Source: Azoarcus sp. KH32C
Lineage (GTDB): Bacteria; Pseudomonadota; Gammaproteobacteria; Burkholderiales; Rhodocyclaceae
Direction: 5' to 3'
Length of the DNA stretch: 64,000 nucleotides
NCBI RefSeq assembly: GCF_000349945.1
Contig: NC_020516.1
Span: 4,898,001-4,962,000, forward strand
Under the pieces are notes generated by a model. The model was not told where the DNA came from. It ran no database searches and worked only from the letters and a program-made list of their open reading frames with translations. A program made the translations under genes and the position numbers. This document shows, piece by piece, positions 34,075-42,794 of the stretch; position 1 is the first letter of the stretch, and each line of letters begins with the position of its first letter.

Positions 34075-35682
34075 TCAGACGAGGTGGAAGCGCCCGGCGG
34101 TCTCCTGCAGCCGGGACGCGACGGCTTCGAGCTGCTGCGCGGCGGACGAGGTCTCCTTCACGGCCGCGCTGTTCTCCTCGCTCATCTGCGCGGTCTGCTC
34201 GACGCGGCGGGCGATTTCGTTGCTCGCGACCGACTGCTCGTGCAGCGCGCTGGTGATGTCGGCAATCGCCGACATGACATTGCCGGACTGCGCGTTGACG
34301 GCATCGATCGCCGCACCGACATCACGCGATAGCACGTCGAAGCTGCCGATCTGCGTGACGACCTCTTCCATGCTCGCCACCGCGCCCCGCGTGACGCTCT
34401 GCACCTGGCCGATCATGCCGGTGATTTCCTGCGTCGAGCCGCTGGTGCGCTCGGCGAGCTTGCGCACTTCGTCGGCGACGACCGCGAAGCCGCGCCCCTG
34501 CTCGCCCGCGCGTGCCGCCTCGATCGCGGCATTGAGGGCCAACAGGTTGGTCTGATCGGCGATCTCGCGGATCACGCCGACGATGGACGAGATGCTGTTC
34601 GACAGGCCGCCGAGTTCGCGGATCTGTTCCGCGGTGCGGTCCACCGCGGCAGCCGTGACGCGGCTGTTGTCGAGCATCGCGTTCATCGTCGTGTGGCCGC
34701 GTGCGGCGTGCCGTCCGGACTCGGCGGCGGCAGAGCGCACTTCGTCGGCGTGATCCGATACCTGCGCGATGCTTACCGACATCTCTTCGACGCTCGATGC
34801 CATCGACGACGCGGCCTGGGACTGCATCTCGGTCGAGGTCGCAAGCTCGGTGGTCGTCGCCGAAAGCTGCTGGCTCATGGCCGCGAGTTGTTCCGAGTGA
34901 CTCTGCAGGCCGCCTGCGATCTCGCGCAGGCTGTTCTGCATGGCCGCGCAGGAGCGCAGCAGCTCGGCGAATTCGTCCTTGCCGCGGACTTCGACCTCGC
35001 GGTTGAGATCGCCCGCGGCGATCCTCCGGGCGACCGCCTGGGCGCTGGCCAACGGACGGACGATCGAGCGCACGACGAGCAGCGAATAGAGGAAGAGGCC
35101 GATCGCGGCCACCAGCGAGATGACGACGACGGTCAGCAGGGTCTTCGTGCGCGCCGCGTCGAATGCCTCGTCGGCTTCCTTCGCCTCGTGCCCCATCGAA
35201 TCGGCGACTTTCAGGAGTTCCTCGTGGACGCGCTGCACCGCGGCGTCGGCTTCGTCGTCGATGGCGTGGATTTCGGCAGGAAGCTCGCTCTCGGGGCCGA
35301 GCTTCGGCAGCAGGCGCTTCTCGAACAGCTCGACGACCTTCTCGACGGACTTCCGCGCCTCGACGATCGCCGCGTGTTCCTGAGGCGTGTCGGCCTCGCG
35401 CTCGAGCACGGCGAGATCGTTCAGCGCCTCGGCGCGGCGTTCGGCGAATTCCTTGCGAGCCTGGTCGAGATTGCGGTTGATGATCGCATCGGCGAAGACT
35501 TGATATAGCTGGGCGCCGAGGGAAGCGGCTTCGGCAGCATGGGCCTGGCTCTGAGTCTTCGCGAAGCCGTCGTCCTGCAGACTCGCGAGACGGTTCATCG
35601 CGAACAGCGCGACGCTGACCAGGGCGACGAGCGTCGCCACGGAAATTGCCACGAAGACTGCCAGTCGGAATCTCACGCTCAT
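34075..35682 (-). CDS. methyl-accepting chemotaxis protein
   Basis: A 535-residue chemoreceptor: TM1 near residues 8-29, a helical periplasmic sensor to about 185 with four-helix-bundle character, TM2 near 186-208, HAMP to about 262, then the signalling helices. The hairpin tip GVIREIADQTNLLALNAAIEAARAGEQGRGFAVVADEVRKLAERT is intact (given in pieces: IADQTNLLALNAAIEAARAG binds CheA/CheW). The ligand is unknown, and no CheR/CheB-tethering pentapeptide is seen at the end (RFHLV). It stands alone, without other chemotaxis genes nearby. Confidence 0.95.
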   Translation of the reverse strand: MSVRFRLAVFVAISVATLVALVSVALFAMNRLASLQDDGFAKTQSQAHAAEAASLGAQLYQVFADAIINRNLDQARKEFAERRAEALNDLAVLEREADTPQEHAAIVEARKSVEKVVELFEKRLLPKLGPESELPAEIHAIDDEADAAVQRVHEELLKVADSMGHEAKEADEAFDAARTKTLLTVVVISLVAAIGLFLYSLLVVRSIVRPLASAQAVARRIAAGDLNREVEVRGKDEFAELLRSCAAMQNSLREIAGGLQSHSEQLAAMSQQLSATTTELATSTEMQSQAASSMASSVEEMSVSIAQVSDHADEVRSAAAESGRHAARGHTTMNAMLDNSRVTAAAVDRTAEQIRELGGLSNSISSIVGVIREIADQTNLLALNAAIEAARAGEQGRGFAVVADEVRKLAERTSGSTQEITGMIGQVQSVTRGAVASMEEVVTQIGSFDVLSRDVGAAIDAVNAQSGNVMSAIADITSALHEQSVASNEIARRVEQTAQMSEENSAAVKETSSAAQQLEAVASRLQETAGRFHLV

Positions 35683-35881
35683 GGGAGCCTCCTCAACTCA
35701 GTCACAAATGCGGAGGCTAATACGTTTGGCCAATAGCCACAAGGAAGGCATGGTCAAATTGGGTAACGTTTTCCGCTCGCGCGGAATTGCCTGATTTCAC
35801 GGGCATTTTTGGCGGCCAAGCGGATCCGGAAAACTACGGAAGACGTCGGTATTTTCCGAAGAACTCTTCCCAACAAGGAAT

Positions 35882-35900
35882 GCGAATTGTTATCATTAAT
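35882..35900. promoter_or_regulatory. candidate Fur-binding site before the iron-uptake genes
   Basis: GCGAATTGTTATCATTAAT at 35882-35900 matches 12 of 19 positions of the classical Fur box GATAATGATAATCATTATC. It lies about 22 bases before the cupredoxin start in an AT-rich patch. This suits iron-repressed expression of the cupredoxin/FTR1 genes. The match is moderate. Confidence 0.5.
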
Positions 35901-35921
35901 TAACCCTTCCCGGAGTGCGAC

Positions 35922-36239
35922 ATGAAACGACTGATTCTCGCCCTGCTGTGTCTGCCCGCCATCGCCCTCGCCGCCCCCCCCGAAGTGCAGCTGGTGATCA
36001 AGGATCACCGCTTCCAGCCCGAGGAAGTCCGCGTCCCGGCCGGCCAGAAGATCAAGCTGGTGATCCAGAATCAGGATTCGACGCCGGAAGAGTTCGAGAG
36101 CCACGAGCTCAATAGGGAAAAGGTAATACCCGGTGGCACGACCGCGAACGTCTTCATCGGTCCGCTGAACCCCGGCAAGTACCCGTTCTTCGGCGAATTC
36201 AACGAAAAGACCGCGCGCGGCGTGGTGATCGCGGAGTAA
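35922..36239 (+). CDS. periplasmic cupredoxin-like protein of the iron-uptake unit
   Basis: A 105-residue exported protein: signal MKRLILALLCLPAIALA, then a cupredoxin fold (VQLVIKDHRFQPEEVRVPAGQKIKLVIQNQDSTPEEFESHEL...GGTTANVFIGPLNPGKYPFFGEFNEKTARGVV, listed in parts). It resembles the EfeO N-terminal/P19-type cupredoxins that bind Cu or Fe and oxidise or hand over iron. The usual type-1 Cu Cys is not present. The FTR1 permease gene begins 6 bases later, so both are co-transcribed. A Fur-like site precedes it. Confidence 0.8.
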   Translation: MKRLILALLCLPAIALAAPPEVQLVIKDHRFQPEEVRVPAGQKIKLVIQNQDSTPEEFESHELNREKVIPGGTTANVFIGPLNPGKYPFFGEFNEKTARGVVIAE

Positions 36240-36245
36240 TCGATC

Positions 36246-37076
36246 ATGCTCGGCGCCGCCATCATCGTTTTTCGCGAATCACTGGAGGCGGCGCTGCTGG
36301 TAGGCATCGTCGCCGCCGCCGCCCGGACGCTCCCCCACCGCAACCGCTGGCTGGCCGGCGGCATCGTCGCAGGCATTCTGGGCTCGGTCGCGGTCGCGAT
36401 GGCGGCCGGCACGATCGCCGAGATGGCCGACGGCATGGGGCAGGAGATGCTCAACGCGATCGTCCTCGGCCTCGCCGTGACGATGCTCGCGTGGCACAAC
36501 ATCTGGATGTCGCGCCATGCGCGCGAGATGATCAGCGACGCGACGAGCGTCGTGCGCGAGGTGGCCGAAGGCGCACGCGAGCTGTCGGCGATCGCGATCG
36601 TCATCGCGATGGCGGTGCTGCGCGAAGGCTCGGAAACGGTGCTTTTCCTGTTCGGCATGATGTCGCAGGAGCAGTCGCTCGGACAGGTGCTGAGCGGCGG
36701 CGCGCTGGGTCTCGCGGCCGGCATCGGCGTGGGCTTCGGCATGTACGCGGGTCTGCTGCGCGTGCCGGTGCGCTGGTTCTTCACCGTCACGGCCGGACTG
36801 GTGCTCCTGCTCGCGGCCGGCATGGCCGGCCAGATGGCGCGCTTCCTGATCCAGGGCGACATCATCCCGTCGCTCGCGAATCCGCTGTGGGATACCTCGG
36901 CCTGGCTGTCGGCGAGCTCCGCGGTGGGCACGCTGCTGCATGTGCTGGCCGGCTATGACCCGCGCCCCAGCGCGATGCAGGCGATTTTCTACCTCGGCAC
37001 GGTCGCGTTGATTGCGGTCGGCATGTATCTGGTGCGTTCGCCCGCGGCCGCCAGCGGGCGCCCCGCAACGACCTGA
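36246..37076 (+). CDS. FTR1-family iron permease
   Basis: A 276-residue inner-membrane permease with about seven hydrophobic segments. The two iron-binding REXXE motifs are RESLE (FRESLEAALL, near residue 11) and REGSE (LREGSETVLFLFG, near residue 127). The family (FTR1/EfeU) imports ferrous iron coupled to oxidation. Here it pairs with a small cupredoxin, as in Efe-type and Ftr-P19 systems, instead of a multicopper oxidase. No dye-decolourising peroxidase EfeB gene is present. Confidence 0.9.
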   Translation: MLGAAIIVFRESLEAALLVGIVAAAARTLPHRNRWLAGGIVAGILGSVAVAMAAGTIAEMADGMGQEMLNAIVLGLAVTMLAWHNIWMSRHAREMISDATSVVREVAEGARELSAIAIVIAMAVLREGSETVLFLFGMMSQEQSLGQVLSGGALGLAAGIGVGFGMYAGLLRVPVRWFFTVTAGLVLLLAAGMAGQMARFLIQGDIIPSLANPLWDTSAWLSASSAVGTLLHVLAGYDPRPSAMQAIFYLGTVALIAVGMYLVRSPAAASGRPATT

Positions 37077-37180
37077 CTTCCCCCCTTAGATGCGACGCGC
37101 GATCCGGCCGGCTCCGCCGGCCCGGGAGGGTGTTCGCGCGCCGAAAATTTCCGCCTCCCCCCAAAACTACAAGGATCATG

Positions 37181-37912
37181 ATGAAAAAACAGCTTATCGC
37201 TGCGGCGATCGCCGCCTTCGGCGCGAGCATGGCCCACGCCGGTCCGGCCGATCACATCTTCACGCCGAACGTCGAATACGGCGAGCGCGAGATCGAGTTC
37301 AGCGCCGGCTCTTTCCGCGACCACGGCAAGGAAGACGAGACCGCAGGCGTGCTGACTTTCGGCATGGGCGTGACCCAGTTCTGGTTCACCGAGATCGGCG
37401 TGGAGTACGAGCGTGAGCGCGGCGAGAGCTTCCGCCGTGAAGCCTTCGAGTGGGAAAACAAATTCCAGCTGACCGAACCGGGCCAGTACTTCATCGACCT
37501 CGGCGCGCTGGTCGAGATCGAGCGCCCGCGCGATCACGACGAAGGCTGGGAACTGAAGATCGGCCTGCTGACGCAGAAGGACTTCGACAAGGTCCAGCTG
37601 AACTTCAACCTGCTGGCCGAGCGTCATTACGACTCGGAAGAGAAGAGCCGCACCGAAGTCGGTTACCAGTGGCAGGCGAAGTACCGCTGGATGCCGCAAT
37701 TCGAAGTCGGCCTGCAGGGCCTGGGCGTATTCGGCAATTGGGGCAGCTGGGAACGCAATGGCGACCAGGAGCACAGCGTCGGCCCCGCGATCTTCGGCAA
37801 GATCCAGACCGGCGGTCGTACCGCGATCAAGTACAACGCGGCCTACCTGGTCGGCCTGACGAAGCCGTCGCCCGACCACACGCTGCGCGCGACGGTCGAA
37901 TTCGAGTTCTGA
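37181..37912 (+). CDS. exported, probably outer-membrane beta-barrel protein
   Basis: A 243-residue exported protein (signal KKQLIAAAIAAFGASMAHA) whose mature part alternates short amphipathic strands (YGEREIEFSAGSF, VTQFWFTEIGVEYERE, GYQWQAKYRWMPQFEVGL) and ends with Phe (TVEFEF), typical of outer-membrane barrels. The C-terminal aromatic matches the BAM signal. It follows the iron-permease gene by about 100 bases and may be in the same operon, perhaps as a porin or receptor for iron. A rho-independent terminator lies 24 bases after the stop. Confidence 0.75.
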   Translation: MKKQLIAAAIAAFGASMAHAGPADHIFTPNVEYGEREIEFSAGSFRDHGKEDETAGVLTFGMGVTQFWFTEIGVEYERERGESFRREAFEWENKFQLTEPGQYFIDLGALVEIERPRDHDEGWELKIGLLTQKDFDKVQLNFNLLAERHYDSEEKSRTEVGYQWQAKYRWMPQFEVGLQGLGVFGNWGSWERNGDQEHSVGPAIFGKIQTGGRTAIKYNAAYLVGLTKPSPDHTLRATVEFEF

Positions 37913-37935
37913 CCGCCCGCGATCAAGCGACGTCC

Positions 37936-37969
37936 AAAGCCCCGCCAGGCACCGCCGGCGGGGCTTTTT
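37936..37969 (+). terminator. rho-independent terminator of the iron-uptake unit
   Basis: AAAGCCCCGCC (37936-37946) pairs with GGCGGGGCTTT (37957-37967) and is followed by TTC. It lies 24 bases after the outer-membrane protein stop and separates this unit from the next operon. Confidence 0.9.
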
Positions 37970-38096
37970 CATTGTGGCGTGCGTCCCCGATCACGACAAG
38001 CCGGCTCGGCGTCGTGTAAGCTTTAACGATTAGACACAAAATCAGAATCACGCGCCGTGACCAAACGGAGAAGCGGGTCGGCAGGGGACAAGCGGA

Positions 38097-39041
38097 ATGG
38101 GCTTTAAGACCAAGGATATAGCATCCAGGGGAGACGTACGTCCTGGCTGCGCAGGACCCCACGGCGCACACCGGCGCGCCTTGCTCGGATGGCTGGCAGG
38201 AGGACTCGGCCTGGCGCTGGGCGGACGGTCGATCCGCGCCGCGCGGGCCGCCGAAGCGCCGCTGGTGATGGGCATCTTCCCCCGGCGGCAGGCGACGCTC
38301 ACGACCGAGCTCTACGGTCCGCTTGCCGCCTACCTGGGCCGCGAACTCGGCCGCGAGGTCCGGCTGGTCACGGCGAAGGATTTCGACGCGTTCTGGGAAG
38401 GCGTCGAGCACCGGCGCTTCGATATCGTCCATTACAACCAGTTCCACTACGTCCGCTCCGCCGACAAGTACCGCGTGATCGCGCACAACGAGGAGTTCGG
38501 CACCGGCACCGTCGCCGGCGCGCTCTACGTGCGCAAGGACAGCGGCATCACCTCGATCGCCCAGCTGCGCGGGCACAAGATCGTGTTCGGCGGCGGCACG
38601 GACGCGATGATGAGCTACATCCTGCCGAGCTACCTGCTGCTGCAGGCGGGGCTGAAGCCCACCGACTACGAGACGGTGTTCTCAAAGAATCCGCCGAATT
38701 CGCTGATCTCGCTGTACCACGGCCAAGCCGACGCGAGCGGGGCCGGCGACATCCTGATCGATCTGCCTGTCGTGCGCGAGGCGATGGACACGAGCACGGT
38801 CATGCACCTCGGCATGACCGAGCGTGTGAAGCACCTGCCCTGGGCGGTGCGCAAGGACATGCCGCAGGCGCTCGCGACGCGCATCCAGACGCTGCTGGTC
38901 GGACTGGGCAAGCACGACGAAGGGCGCGCGATCCTCGCCCGTGCGGAGATGACCGGCTTCGGCGCGGCGCGCGACGCGGACTACGATCCCCACCGCCGCA
39001 TCATCCGCAAGGTCATGCCGGACCTCGTCATTCCGCGCTGA
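38097..39041 (+). CDS. PhnD-type periplasmic binding protein (phosphate/phosphonate/oxyanion class)
   Basis: A 314-residue exported protein. The N-terminus has a twin-Arg-like motif HRRALLGWLAGGLGLALGG at residues 25-43, so Tat export is possible. The body fits the PhnD/phosphonate-type II binding fold: PLVMGIFPRRQATLTTELYGPLAAYLGRELGREV, YNQFHYVRSADKY, TVFSKNPPNSLISLYHGQADASGAGD. No permease or ATPase lies nearby, so it is more likely a ligand-sensing partner than a transporter part. The membrane GGDEF-EAL protein starts 16 bases later, and the two probably form a sensory pair. Confidence 0.82.
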   Translation: MGFKTKDIASRGDVRPGCAGPHGAHRRALLGWLAGGLGLALGGRSIRAARAAEAPLVMGIFPRRQATLTTELYGPLAAYLGRELGREVRLVTAKDFDAFWEGVEHRRFDIVHYNQFHYVRSADKYRVIAHNEEFGTGTVAGALYVRKDSGITSIAQLRGHKIVFGGGTDAMMSYILPSYLLLQAGLKPTDYETVFSKNPPNSLISLYHGQADASGAGDILIDLPVVREAMDTSTVMHLGMTERVKHLPWAVRKDMPQALATRIQTLLVGLGKHDEGRAILARAEMTGFGAARDADYDPHRRIIRKVMPDLVIPR

Positions 39042-39056
39042 GCACGGAGAGCCTCC

Positions 39057-41129
39057 TTGCGCCTCGCGAGCAAGTTCATCCTCATCGTGGCCGGGATCCT
39101 CTCGGTCACGCTGGCACTGAATGCCTACTACGTGCTGCAAAGCCAGAACCGCCTCCTCGAGCAGCAGCTCGAGGAGCGCGGCCGCGTGCTGGGCCACCTG
39201 ATCGCGCTGATCAGCCCGGAGGCGATCCTCGGGCTCGACTTCCTGAGCCTTGACGGCTACGCGCGCGAGGTCAGCCGCCAGCGCGACGTGGTCTACGGCG
39301 TAATCGTCGACAACGACGACCAGCCGCTGACCTCCTATGTGAACGGCGACGACGCGCGCATCCGCCGCGGCCTCGGGGTGGACGGCCCGGCGCCCGACCA
39401 TCTGCCGCCGCCACGCATGCAGAAACTGATCAAGCGGCTCGCGGCGCTGCCCGACGTGATGCCGGTCGAATTCCCGATCGTCCATGACGGGCACCAGCTT
39501 GGCCGCCTGCGGGTGGGCATCAGCCGCGCGGAACTCGTGGCACAGGCCCGCGAGCAGATGGTGCAGCAGTTCGCGATCTACGCGATCATCATCCTGTTCC
39601 TGAGCGCGGCGATCTACCTCGTCTTCAAGTACAGCGTGATGCATCCGGTCAAGCGCCTGATCGAGGTGTCGCAGGACCTGGGCCGCGGCGAGTTCACGCT
39701 CGTGCCGGTAGGTTCCCGCGACGAGCTCGGACGGCTCGGCGAGACTTTCAACGCGATGACGCTCGAGATCCAGCGCGAGCAAGCGAAGCTGCACTACCAA
39801 GCGAACTACGATCCGCTGACGGCGCAGCCGAACCGGATGTTGGCGGTCGAGCGGCTGCAGCAGGAGATCCGTTCGGCCCACCGCCAGCAGCAGCGCTTCG
39901 CACTGATGTTCATCGATCTCGATGACTTCAAGATCGTCAACGACACGATGGGACATGCGGTGGGCGACCAGCTGCTCGCGCACGTCAGCGCACACATCCG
40001 CTCGCGCCTGCGCGAGGAGGACACGCTCGCACGCCTCGGCGGCGACGAGTTCCTGGTCTTGCTGCCGCGCTTGAGCCAGCCCAACGAGGCGCGCGAAGTG
40101 GCCCGCCGGCTGCTGGAGGCCGTCTCGGAACCGGTCTCGCTCGACGGACACGAAGTGGTCGTCCATTGCAGCATCGGCATCGCCTTGTACCCGGACGACG
40201 GCGACACGGTCGAATCGCTGATGGCCAACGCGGACAACGCGATGTACCAGGCGAAGAAGCCCGGCCGGCCGCCGATCTGTTTCTTCACCGCGGAGATGAA
40301 CGCGCAGATGCGCGAGCGCCTGCAGCTCGAGCAGGAGCTCAACAAGGTGCTCGCGCGCGGCGGGCTGCAGCTCGCCTTCCAGCCGATCTTCCGCGCCGAC
40401 GACGGCGCCTATGTCGGCGCAGAGGTGCTGCTGCGCTGGAATCATCCGGAACAGGGCTTCATCAGCCCGGCGACCTTCATCCCGCTCGCCGAGAGCACCG
40501 GACAGATCGTCGCGATCGGCAAATGGGTGCTGCGCGAGGCGGGGCGGCAGTTGCGCAGCTGGCTGGATACGGGGCTCGGGCCCGGCTATCTGGCGGTCAA
40601 CATCTCGCGCGTGCAGCTGCGCGAGGACCTGGAGCAGCTGGTGCACGAGGTCCTCGAGGACAACCGCTTGTCGCCGCAGACGCTGGAGCTGGAGATCACC
40701 GAGAACATCCTGCTCGACGACCATCAGCAGATCAACGACGTGCTCGGACGATTGCATGGGCGCGGGCTGCGCCTGAGCCTCGACGATTTCGGCACGGGCT
40801 ATTCCTCGCTCAGCTACCTGCGTCGCTTCTCGTTCGACACGCTGAAGATCGACCGCAGCTTCGTCTCGCCACTGTGCGAGGACCTCGAGGCCGCCGCGCT
40901 GGTGCGCGCGATCGTCGCGATGGCGCACAGCCTCTCGCTCAAGGTGATCGCCGAGGGCGTCGAGAGCCGCGCGCAACTGGAATTCCTGAAGGGTCTCGGT
41001 TGCGACTACCTGCAGGGCTACCTGCTGTCGCACCCGCTCGACGCCGATCACTTCACCGCCTTCCTGAGCCGGATCGCGCACGAGCCGGCGCCGTGGGGCG
41101 ATTGCCCCTTGTCGCTGATCCATGGATAG
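39057..41129 (+). CDS. membrane-anchored GGDEF-EAL c-di-GMP enzyme
   Basis: A 690-residue protein: TM1 near residues 7-25, a periplasmic sensor (30-170), TM2 near 172-192, HAMP (190-245), GGDEF (250-405) and EAL (425-670). GGDEF is intact at 328-332, and the inhibitory RxxD site is present (R319 to D322). In the EAL domain, ExLxR is E456-VLLR, and the motifs LELEITENI, DDFGTGYSS, KID and EGVES appear, so both cyclase and phosphodiesterase activities are plausible. The TTG start has an ACGGAG ribosome site. It overlaps the cytochrome gene that follows (8 bases). Predicted to sense a ligand of the preceding PhnD-like protein. Confidence 0.93.
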   Translation: MRLASKFILIVAGILSVTLALNAYYVLQSQNRLLEQQLEERGRVLGHLIALISPEAILGLDFLSLDGYAREVSRQRDVVYGVIVDNDDQPLTSYVNGDDARIRRGLGVDGPAPDHLPPPRMQKLIKRLAALPDVMPVEFPIVHDGHQLGRLRVGISRAELVAQAREQMVQQFAIYAIIILFLSAAIYLVFKYSVMHPVKRLIEVSQDLGRGEFTLVPVGSRDELGRLGETFNAMTLEIQREQAKLHYQANYDPLTAQPNRMLAVERLQQEIRSAHRQQQRFALMFIDLDDFKIVNDTMGHAVGDQLLAHVSAHIRSRLREEDTLARLGGDEFLVLLPRLSQPNEAREVARRLLEAVSEPVSLDGHEVVVHCSIGIALYPDDGDTVESLMANADNAMYQAKKPGRPPICFFTAEMNAQMRERLQLEQELNKVLARGGLQLAFQPIFRADDGAYVGAEVLLRWNHPEQGFISPATFIPLAESTGQIVAIGKWVLREAGRQLRSWLDTGLGPGYLAVNISRVQLREDLEQLVHEVLEDNRLSPQTLELEITENILLDDHQQINDVLGRLHGRGLRLSLDDFGTGYSSLSYLRRFSFDTLKIDRSFVSPLCEDLEAAALVRAIVAMAHSLSLKVIAEGVESRAQLEFLKGLGCDYLQGYLLSHPLDADHFTAFLSRIAHEPAPWGDCPLSLIHG

Positions 41130-41700
41130 GGCTCCGGATGCCGCCCTCGCGAAGATGCGCGAGCGGCGGAAGGCGGCGCGCCGGGCGCGCCTCGTCGTCG
41201 TGCTGCGCGGCGCACTGGGTGCCGCCGCCGTCGTCGGCTTCGCGGTGTGGGCCCATTTCGGTTCCGGCCAGCCGGTGTTCTCGCCGCACGGCAAATCCGA
41301 GCCCGGCTGGGAGGCGTTCCGTGCGGCCTACGACGTCGATACCTTCGGCCGCGACGGCTACTTCGTGCGCGCGATCCAGAACGGCTACAACCTGATCCAC
41401 CACACCTACCGCTACGCCTGGCGTTTCACGCGCAAGGGTGCGCTCGACCACCCGAACGCCTGCATCGACTGCCATCGCGAAACGGACCTCGCCTACGCCT
41501 TCGCGAGCGGCGATCGCTTCGATGCGGCCCTCGGCCGCCGCATTTCCTTCGAGGAGCATGTGATGCGCTGCTACGCGACGCATCTGGACGGCTTCGTGCC
41601 GACGATCTACGACCCGGCCGTGCGGGACATCCGGATCTTCGCGCGCATGGTCGCGCATCACCTGCAGCTCGGCGAAGGCGCGCGGGAGGCCGCGCAATGA
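41122..41700 (+). CDS. membrane-anchored monoheme c-type cytochrome
   Basis: A 192-residue protein with one N-terminal TM (residues 23-45) and one haem motif CIDCH at 114-118, within a helical body (WEAFRAAYDVDTFGRDGYFVRAIQNGYNLIHHTYRYAWRF, in parts). The body lacks a standard Met ligand arrangement, so bis-His or His-other ligation is possible. Its gene overlaps the GGDEF-EAL gene by 8 bases, and its stop overlaps the start of the diheme gene (ATGA). It may carry electrons for the following diheme enzyme. No characterised relative recognised. Confidence 0.8.
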   Translation: MDRAPDAALAKMRERRKAARRARLVVVLRGALGAAAVVGFAVWAHFGSGQPVFSPHGKSEPGWEAFRAAYDVDTFGRDGYFVRAIQNGYNLIHHTYRYAWRFTRKGALDHPNACIDCHRETDLAYAFASGDRFDAALGRRISFEEHVMRCYATHLDGFVPTIYDPAVRDIRIFARMVAHHLQLGEGAREAAQ

Positions 41701-42794
41701 GGGCGCTGCCGGAGGGATGGCCGAAACTGCTGCGGCTCGCGCTACTGTTCGGCGCGCTGCTCGGGCTCTACGCACTCGCCGTCGCGCGCCACGAGGAACG
41801 CGCACAGGTCCGCGAGCAGGCGGTGGACCTGACGCCGGGCTGCGCCGACAAGCTCGACCGCTACGGCCTCGCGGCCGGCCCCGACTACATCTCGCCCTAC
41901 GTCCTCGCGCGCGGCTGGCGCCCGGATCCGAGGCGCGGCTACAGCGAGGAGGATGTGCGCACGATCCAGCGCGGCTGCAACATCATCGACGACCTGCAGG
42001 GGCAGCTCGCCGCCGACCCGGGACGCGAACGCTGGAACTCGACGCGCTTCGTGCGCGGCACCCACACGAGCTGCGACCACTGCCACCAGGGGATCGGCGA
42101 CAAGCAGACGGCGGCGGGCGTGCCGCAGACCGGCTCGCTGAGCCTCGGCGCGTCCTGGGTCATGGCCGACATGTACGACCAGTTCACGGGCATCCTGCTG
42201 CCCTTCGAGCTGCGCCAGATGCAGTGCTACATCAACTCGTCGAACGGCTACAAGCCGAACGTCGCCGACGACCTGATCCGCGACGTCACCGCCTACAGCC
42301 GCTTCCTCGCCGCGGCGCTCGACCTGCGCTTCGGCAACCGTTACGCGGAACAGGGCATCGACGAGGTGACCGCTTCGTCGACCTTGAAGCGCGGCGACGA
42401 CTACGTGCGCGGCGCGGCGTTGTTCAAGGAGAAATGCGCGCGCTGCCACGGTCCGCAGGGGCTGGGCACGGTCGTCGACGGCAAGGTCGTGTATCCGGCG
42501 GTGGCGGGCCCGAACTCCTTCAACCACCAGTCGCGCAACAACTTCTCCTTCGTGTCGACGATCCTGCCCGGCTTCATCTGCCGCAACATGCCGCTCGGCG
42601 AGGAAGGCACGCTCTCCAACCAGGACTGCCGCGACATCGGCTTCTACGTCAGCAACCTGCCGCGTCCGGCCGGCGACAAGGAAGGGCCCCTCGCGGCGCT
42701 GTGGAACCAGTTGATGATGCGGGTGATGCCGCCGATGATCCATGCCGTCGAAACCTGGCGCCACGCCGACGCAAACAGGGGGAGCGGGACATGA
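41697..42794 (+). CDS. diheme c-type cytochrome, TsdA/SoxA-like
   Basis: A 365-residue exported protein with an N-terminal membrane anchor or signal (WPKLLRLALLFGALLGLYALAVA). It has two haem motifs, CDHCH at 126-130 and CARCH at 247-251. Between them is QMQCYINSSNG near C177, a position that resembles the Cys haem ligand region of TsdA (thiosulfate dehydrogenase) and SoxA. This makes a redox enzyme acting on sulfur compounds plausible, though not proven. A SulP transporter gene overlaps its stop (ATGA). Alternatives are a plain electron-transfer cytochrome. Confidence 0.78.
   Translation: MRALPEGWPKLLRLALLFGALLGLYALAVARHEERAQVREQAVDLTPGCADKLDRYGLAAGPDYISPYVLARGWRPDPRRGYSEEDVRTIQRGCNIIDDLQGQLAADPGRERWNSTRFVRGTHTSCDHCHQGIGDKQTAAGVPQTGSLSLGASWVMADMYDQFTGILLPFELRQMQCYINSSNGYKPNVADDLIRDVTAYSRFLAAALDLRFGNRYAEQGIDEVTASSTLKRGDDYVRGAALFKEKCARCHGPQGLGTVVDGKVVYPAVAGPNSFNHQSRNNFSFVSTILPGFICRNMPLGEEGTLSNQDCRDIGFYVSNLPRPAGDKEGPLAALWNQLMMRVMPPMIHAVETWRHADANRGSGT

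Noticed and set aside
38682..41294. 870-codon open frame antisense to the PhnD-like and GGDEF-EAL genes
   Set aside because: Long antisense frames are common in GC-rich DNA; the composition (His/Arg/Glu-rich) is typical of shadow frames and the sense strand encodes clear domains. The same applies to the long frames antisense to the RND gene, the adaptor and fdsA.
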